A stretch of 64,000 bases of DNA. It comes from Glycocaulis profundi. GTDB lineage: Bacteria > Pseudomonadota > Alphaproteobacteria > Caulobacterales > Maricaulaceae. The stretch spans positions 1-64,000 of the forward strand of contig VJOU01000012.1 in the NCBI GenBank assembly GCA_007050995.1. Reading direction: 5' to 3'. Below are positions 8,939 through 19,382 of the stretch, piece after piece. Under the pieces are notes generated by a model, which saw only the letters and a program-made list of their open reading frames with translations, did no database searches and had not been told where the DNA came from. The translations under genes and the position numbers were made by a program. Position 1 is the first letter of the stretch; the number at the start of each line of letters is the position of its first letter.

Positions 8939-8991
8939 TGCCTTGTTTTCGCCGCCCACGACCCTGTGATCAGCTTTTCAGTGATGATCGC

Positions 8992-9016
8992 GGAACCTCA
9001 GGCTTTCCCTGCCGTT
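8992..9016 (+). promoter_or_regulatory. EcfG (general stress sigma) promoter of the acidic-protein gene
   Basis: GGAAC at 8992-8996, 16 bases, then CGTT at 9013-9016: an exact match to the alphaproteobacterial EcfG consensus GGAAC-N16/17-CGTT. It lies 53 bases before the start codon at 9070, in an intergenic region bounded upstream by the preceding terminator. Confidence 0.65.
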
Positions 9017-9069
9017 GATTTCCCGAACGCCGACACTTCCGGCGTCGTTTGGAACTGATGGAGCACGCT

Positions 9070-9780
9070 ATGAACCGCTTTCTTCTTCTCGCCAGCGCCA
9101 CCGCGCTGATCGGCGGCTCGGCCTTCGCTCAGGAAGCCGATCCGTTCGAACCCGCCCCCGAACCGGCCGAAGAGACCTTCGAGACCCAGGACGACGCTTG
9201 GGACACCGAAGACACTCAGGACACCTGGGAAGAGCCGGCTGAAGACGACGCCTGGATGGATGACACCCAGGACGACAGCTGGATGGACGACACCCAGGAC
9301 GATCCTCTGACCGAAGATCAGGACGACGCCGATCCGTTCGCGGATGACGCCGATCTGGACTTGGACGCCGACATCGACGCTGAAGCTGAAGCCGAGACGG
9401 ATGTCGAAGCTGAAGCGGAAGTCGAGGCCGAGCCCGCTCCCGCGCCGGAAACCGACTATTCCGACCCGGTGAATCAGGCCGCTGACGCCGAGCTGGTCGA
9501 TCCCACCGAGCTGGACGTCGAGCCCAACGGCACCGGCGGTGTCCTCGAAGAAGACGCCTATGAGCCGGCCGACGCCGAGTACATCGACGAGGAAGACGCC
9601 TATGGCGAGGAAAAGCCTCGCCACGAGGAAGAGCCGATGGCTGAAGACGCCTATGGCGAAGAAAGCTGGGAAGCCGACGACGAGGCGGCTGACGCCGAGT
9701 TCGCCGATCCCGACGACCTCGACGCCGACATCGACGAAGACGTCGAAGACGAAGAAGTCGAGCCCTTCGAAGGCCGCTAA
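9070..9780 (+). CDS. Hyper-acidic secreted low-complexity protein
   Basis: A 236-residue protein with signal peptide MNRFLLLASATALIGGSAFA. By my count about 95 of the 216 mature residues are Asp or Glu and only about three are Lys/Arg. The chain is built from degenerate repeats: DDAWMDDTQDDSWMDDTQDD near the start, alternating Ala-Glu/Asp in the middle, and EEDAYGEE-type units later. No globular domain is evident, so it is probably intrinsically disordered in the periplasm or outside, where it could bind divalent cations or basic proteins. The ATG follows GGAG at a six-base spacing. It has its own EcfG-like promoter and a terminator, so it is a stand-alone, probably stress-induced gene. Confidence 0.82.
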   Translation: MNRFLLLASATALIGGSAFAQEADPFEPAPEPAEETFETQDDAWDTEDTQDTWEEPAEDDAWMDDTQDDSWMDDTQDDPLTEDQDDADPFADDADLDLDADIDAEAEAETDVEAEAEVEAEPAPAPETDYSDPVNQAADAELVDPTELDVEPNGTGGVLEEDAYEPADAEYIDEEDAYGEEKPRHEEEPMAEDAYGEESWEADDEAADAEFADPDDLDADIDEDVEDEEVEPFEGR

Positions 9781-9803
9781 GAGCCCTCAGAGCTGAGACT
9801 GGA

Positions 9804-9830
9804 AAGGGCGCTCCTCGGAGCGCCCTTTTC
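9804..9830 (+). terminator. Terminator between acidic-protein gene and tgt
   Basis: AAGGGCGCTC-CTCG-GAGCGCCCTT followed by TTC on the plus strand. The stem is symmetrical and lies immediately after the tgt stop on the other strand, so it may serve both convergent genes. Confidence 0.8.
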
Positions 9831-10949
9831 TCATGCCTGGCCTTGCTCCCATCGCGCTCTGAATTCCGCGCGGAATGCTTCGAAGCGGCCCTCGGCGATG
9901 GCCGCGCGCATGCGCGCCATCAGGTGCTCGTAATAAGCCACGTTGTGCCAGCTCAGGATCATCGAGCCCAGATACTCGCCCGCCCGCACCAGGTGGTGCA
10001 GATAGGCCTTCGACCAGTCCCGGCTGGCCGGACAGTCGATGCTCTCGTCCAGCGGGCTCTGATCCTCGGCGTAGCGGGCGTTCTTCAGATTGAAGGGGCC
10101 GAAATCCGACCACGCCTGCCCGTGACGGCCCGAACGTGTGGGCATCACGCAGTCGAACATGTCGATGCCCCGCGCGACCGCCTCGACCAGATCGATCGGC
10201 CGCCCCACCCCCATCAGATAACGAGGGCGGTCGCCGGGCAGGTGCGGCGTGGTCGCGTCGAGCACCTGGCACATGGTCTCGAACCCCTCCCCCACGGCCA
10301 GCCCGCCCACCGCGTAACCGTCGAAGCCGGTCTCGATCAGCGCCTCGGCGCTCTGGCGGCGCAGGTCCTCATAGACCGAGCCCTGCACGATACCGAACAG
10401 GGCCTGGCTCTGGCGCTCGCCGAACGCGGCTTTGGACCGCGCGCCCCAGCGCACCGACAGCTCCATGGACCGCGCCGCCTCGTCCCGCTCACACGGGAAA
10501 GGCGTGCACTCGTCGAACTGCATGGAGATGTCCGCGCCCAGCAGGTCGGCCTGGATCTCGATGGAGCGCTCAGGCGTGAGCATGTGCTTCGAGCCGTCGA
10601 TATGGCTTTTGAACTCCACACCCTGTTCGCTCATCTTCCTCAGCGCGGAGAGCGACCAGACCTGGAAGCCGCCTGAATCGGTCAGGATCGGCCCGTCCCA
10701 GCCCATGAAGCGGTGAAGCCCGCCCAGCCGCGCGACCCGCTCCGCGCCGGGGCGGAGCATGAGGTGGTAGGTGTTGCCCAGAATGATGTCCGCGCCGGCC
10801 TGCCGGACCTGATCGGGATACAGCGCCTTGACCGTCGCGGCGGTGCCCACCGGCATGAAGGCGGGCGTGCGGATGTCCCCGCGCGGGGTCTGCAGCGCGC
10901 CGGTGCGCGCTGCGCCCTCGGTGGCGTCGAGACGGAAGGGGAAGGGCAT
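9831..10949 (-). CDS. tgt: tRNA-guanine transglycosylase
   Basis: Exchanges guanine-34 of GUN-anticodon tRNAs for preQ1, the first tRNA-level step of queuosine synthesis. It has 372 residues. [11 protein letters not shown] and the [14 protein letters not shown] block supply the two catalytic aspartates, and GGLAVGEG is conserved. The C-terminal zinc site is unusual. Aligned by eye with the Zymomonas enzyme (C318, C320, C323, H349), the equivalent residues here are I304, C306, S309 and H335, so two of three cysteine ligands are lost. The neighbouring minus-strand gene upstream is queA, the next enzyme of the pathway, which supports the function despite the altered zinc site. Confidence 0.95.
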   Translation of the reverse strand: MPFPFRLDATEGAARTGALQTPRGDIRTPAFMPVGTAATVKALYPDQVRQAGADIILGNTYHLMLRPGAERVARLGGLHRFMGWDGPILTDSGGFQVWSLSALRKMSEQGVEFKSHIDGSKHMLTPERSIEIQADLLGADISMQFDECTPFPCERDEAARSMELSVRWGARSKAAFGERQSQALFGIVQGSVYEDLRRQSAEALIETGFDGYAVGGLAVGEGFETMCQVLDATTPHLPGDRPRYLMGVGRPIDLVEAVARGIDMFDCVMPTRSGRHGQAWSDFGPFNLKNARYAEDQSPLDESIDCPASRDWSKAYLHHLVRAGEYLGSMILSWHNVAYYEHLMARMRAAIAEGRFEAFRAEFRARWEQGQA

Positions 10950-11007
10950 GGACGGCCTCGGTTCTGCTCAGCGCAGGTGCAAAGCCCATCCGCGCCGCGA
11001 AGGCAAG

Positions 11008-12066
11008 TCAGGCGCGCTCTATGAAACAGGCGTCGCCATAGGAGAAGAAGCGGTAGCGGTTCGCGATGGCGTGGGCGTAGGCCGCCTGCATCCGATCCAG
11101 ACCCGCCAGCGCGCTGACCAGCATGAACAGGGTGGATTTCGGCAGGTGGAAGTTGGTCAGCAGCGCGTCCGCGACCCTGAACCGATAGCCCGGCGTGATG
11201 AAGATGTCCGTCTCGCGCGCGCCCGGCGCGATCCGCCCTTCCCCGTCCGCCGCGCTTTCCAGCGTGCGCAGCGAGGTGGTGCCCACCGGTATCACCCGCC
11301 GGCCCGCCGCCTTCGCCGCGTTGATGGCGGCGGCGGCCTCGGGAGAAATCTCGAACCACTCGCCATGCATGCGGTGCTCGGCCACGTCCTCGGTCTTGAC
11401 CGGCAGGAAGGTGCCCGCCCCCACGTGCAGGGTGACGTGGGCGCGCTGGACGCCGCGCGCGTCCAGCGCCGTGAACAGGCGCTCGGTGAAGTGCAGGCCC
11501 GCAGTGGGCGCGGCCACCGAGCCGGTCTTGTCCGGCGCGGCGTACAGGGTCTGGTAATCGTCCCGATCCGCCTCGTCCGCGGCGCGCTTGGACGCGATAT
11601 AGGGCGGCAAAGGCGGCGCGCCCGCCGCTTCAATGGCCCGGTCCAGCGCCTCGCCAGACAGCGGGAAGGCCAGCACGATCTCCCCGCCCTCGCCCTTGGT
11701 CTCGACCACGGCTTCGAGCCCCCCTGAAAACCTCACGGCGTCGCCCTCGCGCAGGCGCTTGCCCGGCCGGGCGAAGGCGCGCCAGCGGTCCGCTCCCTCG
11801 CGCCTGTGCAGATTGATCTCGATGGCCGCGTCCCCGCCACCGCCATGGGCGCGCGCGGGCCGCACGCCGCTGAGCGATGCGGGCAGGACGCGGGTGTCGT
11901 TGAACACCAGAAGATCGCCCGGGTTCAGCAGGCCCGGCAGGTCCAGCACCCCCAGATCTTCCAGCGCCCCGCCCACATGCAGCAGCCGGGCGGAATCCCG
12001 CGGTCGCGCGGGCCTGAGCGCGATGCGGTCCTCGGGCAGATGGAAATCGAAATCGGAGAGTTTCAT
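11008..12066 (-). CDS. queA: S-adenosylmethionine:tRNA ribosyltransferase-isomerase
   Basis: Transfers the ribosyl part of SAM to preQ1 in tRNA to give epoxyqueuosine. Its 352 residues are full length. Signatures: [24 protein letters not shown] at the N-terminus, [52 protein letters not shown], and [11 protein letters not shown]. It is followed by tgt 58 bases downstream on the same strand, the usual queuosine pair. The ATG at 12066 begins the conserved N-terminus. Confidence 0.97.
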   Translation of the reverse strand: MKLSDFDFHLPEDRIALRPARPRDSARLLHVGGALEDLGVLDLPGLLNPGDLLVFNDTRVLPASLSGVRPARAHGGGGDAAIEINLHRREGADRWRAFARPGKRLREGDAVRFSGGLEAVVETKGEGGEIVLAFPLSGEALDRAIEAAGAPPLPPYIASKRAADEADRDDYQTLYAAPDKTGSVAAPTAGLHFTERLFTALDARGVQRAHVTLHVGAGTFLPVKTEDVAEHRMHGEWFEISPEAAAAINAAKAAGRRVIPVGTTSLRTLESAADGEGRIAPGARETDIFITPGYRFRVADALLTNFHLPKSTLFMLVSALAGLDRMQAAYAHAIANRYRFFSYGDACFIERA

Positions 12067-12176
12067 GGGGGCGGTGTAGCGGCGGACGCAAAAATCGCAA
12101 GGCGGGCGTGCGCCGCCTGAATTCCGCCGCAGCGAGGCATCCAGATGCGGTTCCGCAACGAGAGAGCGCAGGACTG

Positions 12177-13178
12177 ATGAAGAGCACGCTGCTGATCCCG
12201 CTGGCCGGCACCGCCGTGCTTGCCATTTACGTGATCGTGTCCCTGGCTGGCCGATGGTCCGCGACGGCCGATCTGGTCAATCAGTTCTGGTTCGGCGGGG
12301 CGCTCGCCGCCCTCGCCTGCTCGGTCTGGTTCGTCGCCGCTGGCGGCCATAAAATCTCCGCCCTGGTTGTCGTGATCCACACGGCGCTGGCGGTCATCGC
12401 CCTCCTGCGGTCCGCGCCGGGAGAGCATCTTTCACCTCCGGTGGCCGAGGCGTCCCCGCCGGGCGCGATCCGGGCCGTCAGCTTCAATGCCTGGGGCGGC
12501 AACGGGCGGCAGGATCTCGCTCTGGATATGCTGACCGCGCTGAATGCGGACGTCATCGCCCTGCAGGAGGTCTTCGGCCGGTCTTCAGGACTGGCGGATG
12601 CCCTGTCAGCCACGCACCCTCACGCCGCCGACTGCATTCACGGTCCCACCCGGATCGTGTCCCGCCTTCCCGTGCTGAGCTCGGGGTGCCTGCCTCAGGA
12701 CCCGCCGCGATGGCGGACGCTCACGACACGGCGCGCCATGCCCTTCCCCGCGGCGTGGGCCGAAATCGAGACCCCGGACGGACCCGTGACCATCATTGCC
12801 GTGCATTTCGACTGGCCCGCCCTGATCGGCGACCACGAGAGCCAGCGCGAGCGCCTCGCCGAGTTCATAGCCGGAAAAGATCCGGCGGCCATGCTGGTGA
12901 CGGGCGATTTCAACCTCGCGGATCCGTCTTACATGATGCGCAGTATGGACGAGGCGCTGGCGCCGCTCGAACGGGTGAGCCGCGGTCGCAGGACATGGCC
13001 CTCCGACCGGTTCTCGCCCTTCCCGCTGATCGGGATCGACCACGCCTACGCAGGGTCGCGCGTGGTTGCGGAGAGGGTCGCGGCGGGGCCTCACGGCGGG
13101 TCCGATCATCGCCCCCTGGTCGTGGACTTCCGCCTGCACCCCGGAATCAGAAGCCCCGGCGCAGGGGCCGGGGCTTGA
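12177..13178 (+). CDS. Membrane-anchored endonuclease/exonuclease/phosphatase (EEP) family protein
   Basis: A 333-residue protein with two to three N-terminal hydrophobic segments (about residues 1-85) that place the following EEP domain on the outer face of the inner membrane. The hydrolase domain has the family motifs in order: SFNAWG, ALQEVF, a conserved VHFDWP, TGDFNLA, IDHAYA and the catalytic SDHRPLVVD. The fold covers phosphodiesterases, nucleases and sphingomyelinase-like enzymes; the substrate cannot be read. The frame is open further upstream, but the ATG at 12177 with AGGA before it begins the first membrane segment. The last codons form half of a GC-rich hairpin shared with the convergent cyclophilin gene. 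Confidence 0.88.
   Translation: MKSTLLIPLAGTAVLAIYVIVSLAGRWSATADLVNQFWFGGALAALACSVWFVAAGGHKISALVVVIHTALAVIALLRSAPGEHLSPPVAEASPPGAIRAVSFNAWGGNGRQDLALDMLTALNADVIALQEVFGRSSGLADALSATHPHAADCIHGPTRIVSRLPVLSSGCLPQDPPRWRTLTTRRAMPFPAAWAEIETPDGPVTIIAVHFDWPALIGDHESQRERLAEFIAGKDPAAMLVTGDFNLADPSYMMRSMDEALAPLERVSRGRRTWPSDRFSPFPLIGIDHAYAGSRVVAERVAAGPHGGSDHRPLVVDFRLHPGIRSPGAGAGA
13151..13176. terminator. GC-rich hairpin at the convergence of EEP and cyclophilin genes
   Basis: A perfect 10-bp stem AAGCCCCGGC/GCCGGGGCTT with a six-base loop, within the last codons of the EEP gene and just past the cyclophilin stop. No T-tract follows on either strand, so it is a plausible but unproven bidirectional terminator. 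Confidence 0.4.
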
Positions 13179-13181
13179 GGG

Positions 13182-13628
13182 TCACTGGACCGTGGCTTTG
13201 ACGATCTTGCCCGGCTTGGCGGGCGGTTCGCCCTTGGGCAGGGCGTCGACGTATTCCATGCCTTCGGTCACCTCGCCCCAGACGGTGTACTGGTTGTCCA
13301 GATAGGGCACGGCGTCCAGGCAGATGAAGAACTGGCTGTCGGCGGAGTCCGGGTCCGCGGTGCGGGCCATGGACATGGTGCCGCGCACATGGCGCTCGGC
13401 GTTGAACTCGGCGGGAATCTTGGTGCCCGAGCCGCCGGTGCCGTTGCCCTTGGGGCAGCCGCCCTGGGCGACGAAGCCGTCGATCACGCGGTGGAAGGAG
13501 ATGCCGTCATAGAACCCCTCCTCGGCCAGTTCGGTGATGCGGGCCACGTGCTTGGGCGCGAGGTCGGGACGCAGGCGGATCTTCACGTCGCCGCCGGTGT
13601 CCAGGGTGAAGATGAGGGTGTCGGCCAA
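13182..13628 (-). CDS. Cyclophilin-type peptidyl-prolyl cis-trans isomerase (cytoplasmic)
   Basis: Catalyses proline isomerisation during folding. Its 148 residues form one cyclophilin domain with no signal peptide. The active-site blocks are present: FHRVIDGFVAQGG (catalytic Arg), the GTMSMARTADPDSADSQFFI core and the YTVWGEVTEGM end. The start is TTG, preceded by GGAG that overlaps the stop region of the upstream cyclophilin gene five bases away. It is the last gene of the gyrA-coaD-cyclophilin-cyclophilin run. The pairing of a cytoplasmic and an exported cyclophilin suggests an old duplication. Confidence 0.93.
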   Translation of the reverse strand: MADTLIFTLDTGGDVKIRLRPDLAPKHVARITELAEEGFYDGISFHRVIDGFVAQGGCPKGNGTGGSGTKIPAEFNAERHVRGTMSMARTADPDSADSQFFICLDAVPYLDNQYTVWGEVTEGMEYVDALPKGEPPAKPGKIVKATVQ

Positions 13629-13633
13629 AACTC

Positions 13634-14532
<899 letters not shown>

Positions 14533-14536
<4 letters not shown>

Positions 14537-15027
14537 CTCGCGAACTTCTCCAGAAGCCGGGCCTTGACCAGCGCCGGCACGAACGGGGTCACGTCACCGC
14601 CCAGCCGGGCGATCTCCTTGACCAGACGGGAGGCCACGGCCTGGTGACGCGGATCGGCCATCAGAAACACGGTCTCGATGTCCGGATTGAGGCGCTGGTT
14701 CATGCCGACCATCTGGAACTCGTATTCGAAGTCGGACACGGCCCTGAGGCCGCGGATGATCGAACCGGCGCCGACCTCCTGGGCGAAATGCATCAGCAGG
14801 CCGGAGAAGGGCCGCACCTCGATCTCGGTGCCCCCGGCCACGCTCTCGGCCAGCTCGCGGGCCATGTCCGCGCGCTCTTCAAGGGAGAAGAGCGGCTTCT
14901 TGTCCTCGTTGCGCGCCACGCCGATCACCAGCTTGTCGTAGAGCTTCACGGCCCGGCCGATGATGTCCAGATGCCCGCTGGTCAGCGGATCGAACGTGCC
15001 CGGATAAAGCGCGACGCGCTGTTTCAT
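14533..15027 (-). CDS. coaD: Phosphopantetheine adenylyltransferase
   Basis: Penultimate step of coenzyme A synthesis: 4'-phosphopantetheine + ATP to dephospho-CoA. It has 164 residues, the normal length. The nucleotidyltransferase signature GTFDPLTSGHLDII carries the T/HxGH motif, and GLRAVSDFEYEFQM and the SSR-like ASRLVKEIA segment are also conserved. The start codon shares one base with the gyrA stop (TGATG), and gyrA-coaD is a common alphaproteobacterial pairing. Confidence 0.97.
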
Positions 15028-17813
15028 CAGCCTTCATCCCCCGGCGCCTCGGGCGCGGCGGTTTCGCCGTCCTCGCCTTCGCCATCCTCGCCGTTTTCGG
15101 CCACCCGGACCACCGAGACGACCCGTTCGCCCTCGCTGAGCCGGATCAGGCGCACGCCCTTGGTCGCCCGGCCCGCGATGCGCACCGTGTCCACGGGGAA
15201 GCGGATGAGCTGGCCGCCGTCGGTGACGGCCATCACCGTGTCGCCGTCCGACACCGTGAAGCAGCCCGCCAGCGGCTCGGGGAAGCGCTTGTCCTTGGTC
15301 CACACGCCCTGGCCGCCGCGGCCCTGGGTGAAGTACTCGTAGCTGACCACGCGTTTGCCCATGCCGGACTCGGCCACGTTGAGCAGGATCTCCTCGTTGG
15401 CGCGCAGCTCCATGAAGCGCACGTCCGACAGGGTGATCTCCTCGCCGTCATCCTCGCCCTCGTCGGCCTCGATCTCGGACGTTTCGAGCTCTTCCTCGCC
15501 CTCGCTGCGCATCTCCGCGCGGCGGCGCTTGATGTAGGCGCGGGTCTCGGCGCGGCTGATCTCGATGCCGTTCAGGATCGCCATGGAGATCAGGCTGTCG
15601 CCTTCGGGCATGCGGATGCCGCGCACGCCGGTCGAATTGCGGCTGGCGAACACGCGCACGTCGGTCACCGGGAAACGGATCGCCTTGCCCGAGGCGGTGA
15701 CCAGAAGCACGTGCTGGCTCTCCCGGCACAGGCGGACGTCCAGGATGCCCCCCTCGTCGTCGAGCTTCATGGCGATCTTGCCGTTGCGGTTGACCTGCAC
15801 GAAGTCCGACAGCTTGTTGCGCCGCACCGTGCCCGAGGTGGTGGCGAACATCACGTCGAGTTTCGACCACTCCGCCTCGTCCTCTGGCAGGGCCATCACC
15901 GAGGTGATCCACGCGCCCTCGTTCACAGACGGCAGCAGGTTGGTGATGAACTTGCCGCGCGCGTTCGGCGCGCCCAGCGGCAGCCGCCAGGTCTTGGTCT
16001 TGTAGACCATGCCGTCGGAGGTGAAGAACAGCAGCGGCGCGTGGGTGGAGGCGGTGAACAGGGTCGTCACCACGTCCTCGTCCTTCATCGCCATGCCCGC
16101 CCGGCCCCGGCCGCCGCGGTTCTGGGCGCGGTAGGTGGACAGCTGGGTGCGCTTGACGTAGCCGCCGCGGGTGATGGTCACCACCATGTCCTCGCGGGGG
16201 ATGAGGTCTTCGTCCTCGATCTCGAAATCGCCCTCCACGATGGCGGAGCGGCGCGGCACGGCGAACTGGGCCTTGGACTCCTCCAGCTCGGTGCGGATGA
16301 TCTCGCGGATGCGCGACGGGCTGCGCAGGATGTCCAGCAGGTCGGCGATCTGCTCGGCCAGCTTGGCCGCCTCGTCGCCGATCTCGTCCCGGCCCAGCGC
16401 GGTCAGACGGTTCAGGCGCAGATCGAGGATCGCGCGGGCCTGCTCGTCGGTCAGGTGGATGGTGTTGCCGTCGCGGATGATCGAGCGCGGGTCGGCGACC
16501 AGCTCCACCAGCGAGGCCACGTCCGCCGCCGGCCAGGCGCGCGCCTTGAGCTGATCGCGCGCGGTGGCGGGATCGGGCGCGGCGCGGATCAGGCGGATGA
16601 CCTCGTCGATATTGGCCACGGCCACGGCGAGACCGATCAGGATGTGAGCCCGGTCGCGGGCTTTCTTCAGGTCGAACTTCGCCCGGCGGGCGGCGACTTC
16701 CTTGCGGAACGCGATGAAGGTCTCGAGGAAGGTCCTGAGGCCCGCCTGCTGGGGCTTGCCCCGGATCAGGGCGAGCATGTTCACACCGAACGAGGTCTGC
16801 AGCGGGCTCCAGCGGTAGAGCTGGTTGAGGATGACGTCCGCGTTGGCGTCCTTCTTCAGCTCGATCACCACGCGCAGGCCCGAGCGGTCGGACTCGTCGC
16901 GCAGGTCGGCGATGCCTTCCACGCGCTTTTCACGGACCAGCTCGGCGATCTTCTCGATCATCGAGGCTTTGTTCACCTGATAGGGGATCTCGTGGACGAT
17001 GATGGCCTGGCGGCCCGAGCGGACCTCCTCCATCGTCACGCGCCCGCGCACCAGCACGGAGCCGCGCCCGGTCATCAGCCCGTTGCGCGAGCCGGTCCGG
17101 CCGATGATCTCGCCGCCCGTGGGGAAGTCCGGGGCGGGCACGATCTCCAGAAGTTCGGTGTCGGTGGTCTCGGGGTTGTCCAGCAGCGCCAGCGTGGCGT
17201 CGACCACCTCGCCCAGATTGTGCGGCGGTATGTTGGTGGCCATGCCCACCGCGATGCCCCCCGCCCCGTTCACCAGCAGGTTGGGGAAGCGGGCGGGAAG
17301 CACGACCGGCTCACGCTCGGAGTTGTCGTAGTTCTCCTGGTAGTCGACCGTTTCCTTGTCGATGTCGGCCAGCAGAGCCTCTGCGGGCCTGTCCATGCGC
17401 ACTTCGGTGTAACGCATCGCCGCGGGCGGATCGCCGTCGATGGAGCCGAAATTGCCCTGACCGTCCAGCAGCGTCAGGCCCATGGAGAAGTCCTGGGCCA
17501 TCCGCGCCAGCGCGTCATAGACCGCCTGGTCGCCGTGAGGGTGGTATTTACCGATCACGTCGCCGACGACGCGGGCGGATTTGCGGTACTGCTTGTCGTG
17601 GGTGTAACCCTGCTCGTGCATGGACCACAGGATCCGCCGGTGGACCGGCTTCAGCCCGTCGCGGGCGTCGGGGATGGCGCGGCTGACGATCACGCTCATG
17701 GCGTAATCGAGATAGCTGCGGCGCATCTCGTCCTCGATGGTCACCACCGGACCGCCCTCGGGGCGGATCGGCTCGTCCTCGGGGTTCTCGAAGTCGTCGG
17801 GCGTGTCGTTCAA
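15027..17813 (-). CDS. gyrA: DNA gyrase subunit A
   Basis: Breakage-reunion subunit of gyrase, 928 residues. The N-terminal domain contains the catalytic tyrosine ([10 protein letters not shown], about Y135). The quinolone region reads [17 protein letters not shown], with Gln at the E. coli Ser83 position (about residue 96) and Asp kept at the Asp87 position. The GyrA box is QNRGGRG, and the beta-pinwheel repeats follow. The C-terminal domain holds an acidic insertion at about residues 765-795. The first codon is TTG with AAGGA six bases upstream; starting there gives the expected N-terminus before [17 protein letters not shown], and the next Met would truncate it. It heads the run gyrA-coaD-cyclophilins. 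Confidence 0.97.
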   Translation of the reverse strand: MNDTPDDFENPEDEPIRPEGGPVVTIEDEMRRSYLDYAMSVIVSRAIPDARDGLKPVHRRILWSMHEQGYTHDKQYRKSARVVGDVIGKYHPHGDQAVYDALARMAQDFSMGLTLLDGQGNFGSIDGDPPAAMRYTEVRMDRPAEALLADIDKETVDYQENYDNSEREPVVLPARFPNLLVNGAGGIAVGMATNIPPHNLGEVVDATLALLDNPETTDTELLEIVPAPDFPTGGEIIGRTGSRNGLMTGRGSVLVRGRVTMEEVRSGRQAIIVHEIPYQVNKASMIEKIAELVREKRVEGIADLRDESDRSGLRVVIELKKDANADVILNQLYRWSPLQTSFGVNMLALIRGKPQQAGLRTFLETFIAFRKEVAARRAKFDLKKARDRAHILIGLAVAVANIDEVIRLIRAAPDPATARDQLKARAWPAADVASLVELVADPRSIIRDGNTIHLTDEQARAILDLRLNRLTALGRDEIGDEAAKLAEQIADLLDILRSPSRIREIIRTELEESKAQFAVPRRSAIVEGDFEIEDEDLIPREDMVVTITRGGYVKRTQLSTYRAQNRGGRGRAGMAMKDEDVVTTLFTASTHAPLLFFTSDGMVYKTKTWRLPLGAPNARGKFITNLLPSVNEGAWITSVMALPEDEAEWSKLDVMFATTSGTVRRNKLSDFVQVNRNGKIAMKLDDEGGILDVRLCRESQHVLLVTASGKAIRFPVTDVRVFASRNSTGVRGIRMPEGDSLISMAILNGIEISRAETRAYIKRRRAEMRSEGEEELETSEIEADEGEDDGEEITLSDVRFMELRANEEILLNVAESGMGKRVVSYEYFTQGRGGQGVWTKDKRFPEPLAGCFTVSDGDTVMAVTDGGQLIRFPVDTVRIAGRATKGVRLIRLSEGERVVSVVRVAENGEDGEGEDGETAAPEAPGDEG

Positions 17814-17950
17814 GACGTGTCCTTAACAGCTCTGTCGGAGCGCCGCGCCGGGAAGGCGGAAACGGCCGGAGGCGCGGGGTCCGGCGCCCCCTGCAGGAGC
17901 CGGAATCACGCGGAAGGGAAATCTGGCAGAAGGTTTACCAACCCCAGCCC

Positions 17951-17968
17951 CTCGCGGCAAACCGCGAG
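17951..17968 (-). terminator. Small hairpin downstream of the beta-lactamase gene
   Basis: CTCGCGG-N4-CCGCGAG stem-loop 22 bases past the beta-lactamase stop and upstream of gyrA. It lacks a T-tract, so termination activity is uncertain. Confidence 0.3.
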
Positions 17969-17989
17969 CACCGCGCCCCGAAGGCGTGT

Positions 17990-18781
17990 TCAGCCGCCCT
18001 GCCAGCCGCTGGCGGACTCCAGCGCCCGCCGGGTCAGGACCGTGCGCAGGGCGACCTCCCGGTCGGGGTCGGGCATGTCGATGTTGAGCGCGAAAAGATA
18101 GGTCTCCCCCCCCTGCTCCAGCCAGCCGACGTGCCAGCCGATGTCGGGCTCGCCGTCGAAGCGCCAGCCGGTCTTGCCGCGCAGGATCCAGTCCTCGCCC
18201 GCGCCGGTCTGCATCACCGAAATCACGGTCTCCATGACCTCCTCCCGGACCGGCAGGTCGCGGGCGTGGAGCCGGGCGAGGAGGCCGACCTGCTCGCGGG
18301 CGCTGATCGTCAGCGGGCCTTCCAGCCAGAAACTGTCGACGTCCTCCGGCCCGCCGATGTCGCCGCTGCCATAGCCCAGCGCCGCGACCTGGGAGGTCAT
18401 GTCGTCATGGCCGACCTCGCGCGCCCAGTGCTGATAGGCCCAGACGGTGGAGCGCGGGAAGGCCTCGGCCAGGGTCTGGTCCTGGTTCCAGACTTCCAGC
18501 CAGCGGGTCTCGCCGTCCCAAGGCAGAATCTCGGTCGCGGCGTCCGTCACGACGCCGGTTTCAAGGATGATGAGCGAGTTGGGGATCTTGAAGGTCGAGG
18601 CGGGGATGAAGCGCTCATCGACCCTGTTCCCGCCGCCGGTCCATTCGCGTCCATCGGAGACCCGGTGGACGATCAGCGCGCCGGTCACGCCGGCGTCTTC
18701 AAGCAGGGGGTCGAGTTCCTGAGCGCAGGCCAGGGCGGACAGGGTCACGGCGGCGGCCATCGCGGCGGCGAGTGTCTTCAA
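17990..18781 (-). CDS. Class D (OXA-type) beta-lactamase
   Basis: A periplasmic serine beta-lactamase of 263 residues. It has signal peptide KTLAAAMAAAVTLSALACA, nucleophile motif STFK (S62, K65), the S-x-V motif as STV (S111-V113), and a YGS in place of the usual YGN (about 137-139). The omega-loop Trp is in FWLEGPL and the KTG triad is at about 203-205. The frame is open far upstream into ssb, but the TTG at 18781 has GGAG five bases before it and starts a proper signal peptide. The ssb terminator separates it from ssb. No mobile element flanks it and base composition matches its neighbours, so it looks like a resident chromosomal gene. The drug spectrum is unknown. Confidence 0.88.
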   Translation of the reverse strand: MKTLAAAMAAAVTLSALACAQELDPLLEDAGVTGALIVHRVSDGREWTGGGNRVDERFIPASTFKIPNSLIILETGVVTDAATEILPWDGETRWLEVWNQDQTLAEAFPRSTVWAYQHWAREVGHDDMTSQVAALGYGSGDIGGPEDVDSFWLEGPLTISAREQVGLLARLHARDLPVREEVMETVISVMQTGAGEDWILRGKTGWRFDGEPDIGWHVGWLEQGGETYLFALNIDMPDPDREVALRTVLTRRALESASGWQGG

Positions 18782-18812
18782 ACGATGCTCCGAAGCCCCC
18801 GCCCCTGAGAGG

Positions 18813-18839
18813 AAAAAGGCGGCCCCGCGGGGCCGCCTT
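18813..18839 (-). terminator. Rho-independent terminator of ssb
   Basis: Palindrome AAGGCGGCCCCGCGGGGCC (continuing GCCTT) followed on the minus strand by TTTTT, ten bases after the ssb stop. Confidence 0.88.
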
Positions 18840-18848
18840 GAACTTTGA

Positions 18849-19349
18849 TCAGAACGGGATGTCGTCGTCGAGCGTGTCGGACGCGAAGCTTTCGCGGGGG
18901 CGGTCGTTCTGGCGCTGGCCGCCGCCCTGGGAGCCGCCGCCATAGTCGCTGTTGTTGTCATAGCCGCCCGAACGGCCGCCGCCGCCACCGCCTTCGCCGC
19001 GGCTGTCGAGCATCTGGAGCTCGCCGCGGAATTTCTGGAGCACCACCTCGGTCATGTAACGGTCCTGCCCGTTCTGGTCCTGCCATTTGCGGGTCTGCAG
19101 CGAGCCTTCGAGGTAAACCTTCATGCCCTTCTTCAGGTAGTTCTCGGCCACCTTGGCGAGCTGGTCGTTGAAGATGACCACGTTGTGCCACTCGGTCTTC
19201 TCGCGCTTTTCGCCCGACTGCTTGTCGCGCCAGGTCTCCGAGGTGGCCACCGGGAACTTGGCCATGCGGTCGCCGGACGGCATCGCCTTCATCTCCGGGT
19301 CCGCGCCCAGATTGCCCACCAGGATAACCTTGTTGATGCTGCCCGCCAT
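18849..19349 (-). CDS. ssb: Single-stranded DNA-binding protein
   Basis: Binds single-stranded DNA in replication, repair and recombination. It has 166 residues: an N-terminal OB fold ([19 protein letters not shown]...; [23 protein letters not shown]), a Gly/Asn/Gln-rich disordered linker, and the acidic tip DTLDDDIPF that recruits partner proteins. The frame extends 13 codons upstream, but MAGSINKV is the conserved start and has GGAG nearby. It is divergent from uvrA across 223 bases that contain a LexA box, so it is probably SOS-inducible. Confidence 0.97.
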   Translation of the reverse strand: MAGSINKVILVGNLGADPEMKAMPSGDRMAKFPVATSETWRDKQSGEKREKTEWHNVVIFNDQLAKVAENYLKKGMKVYLEGSLQTRKWQDQNGQDRYMTEVVLQKFRGELQMLDSRGEGGGGGGRSGGYDNNSDYGGGSQGGGQRQNDRPRESFASDTLDDDIPF

Positions 19350-19382
19350 CTCACCGCTCCGCTTGCGTCTTTTATGAAATTT

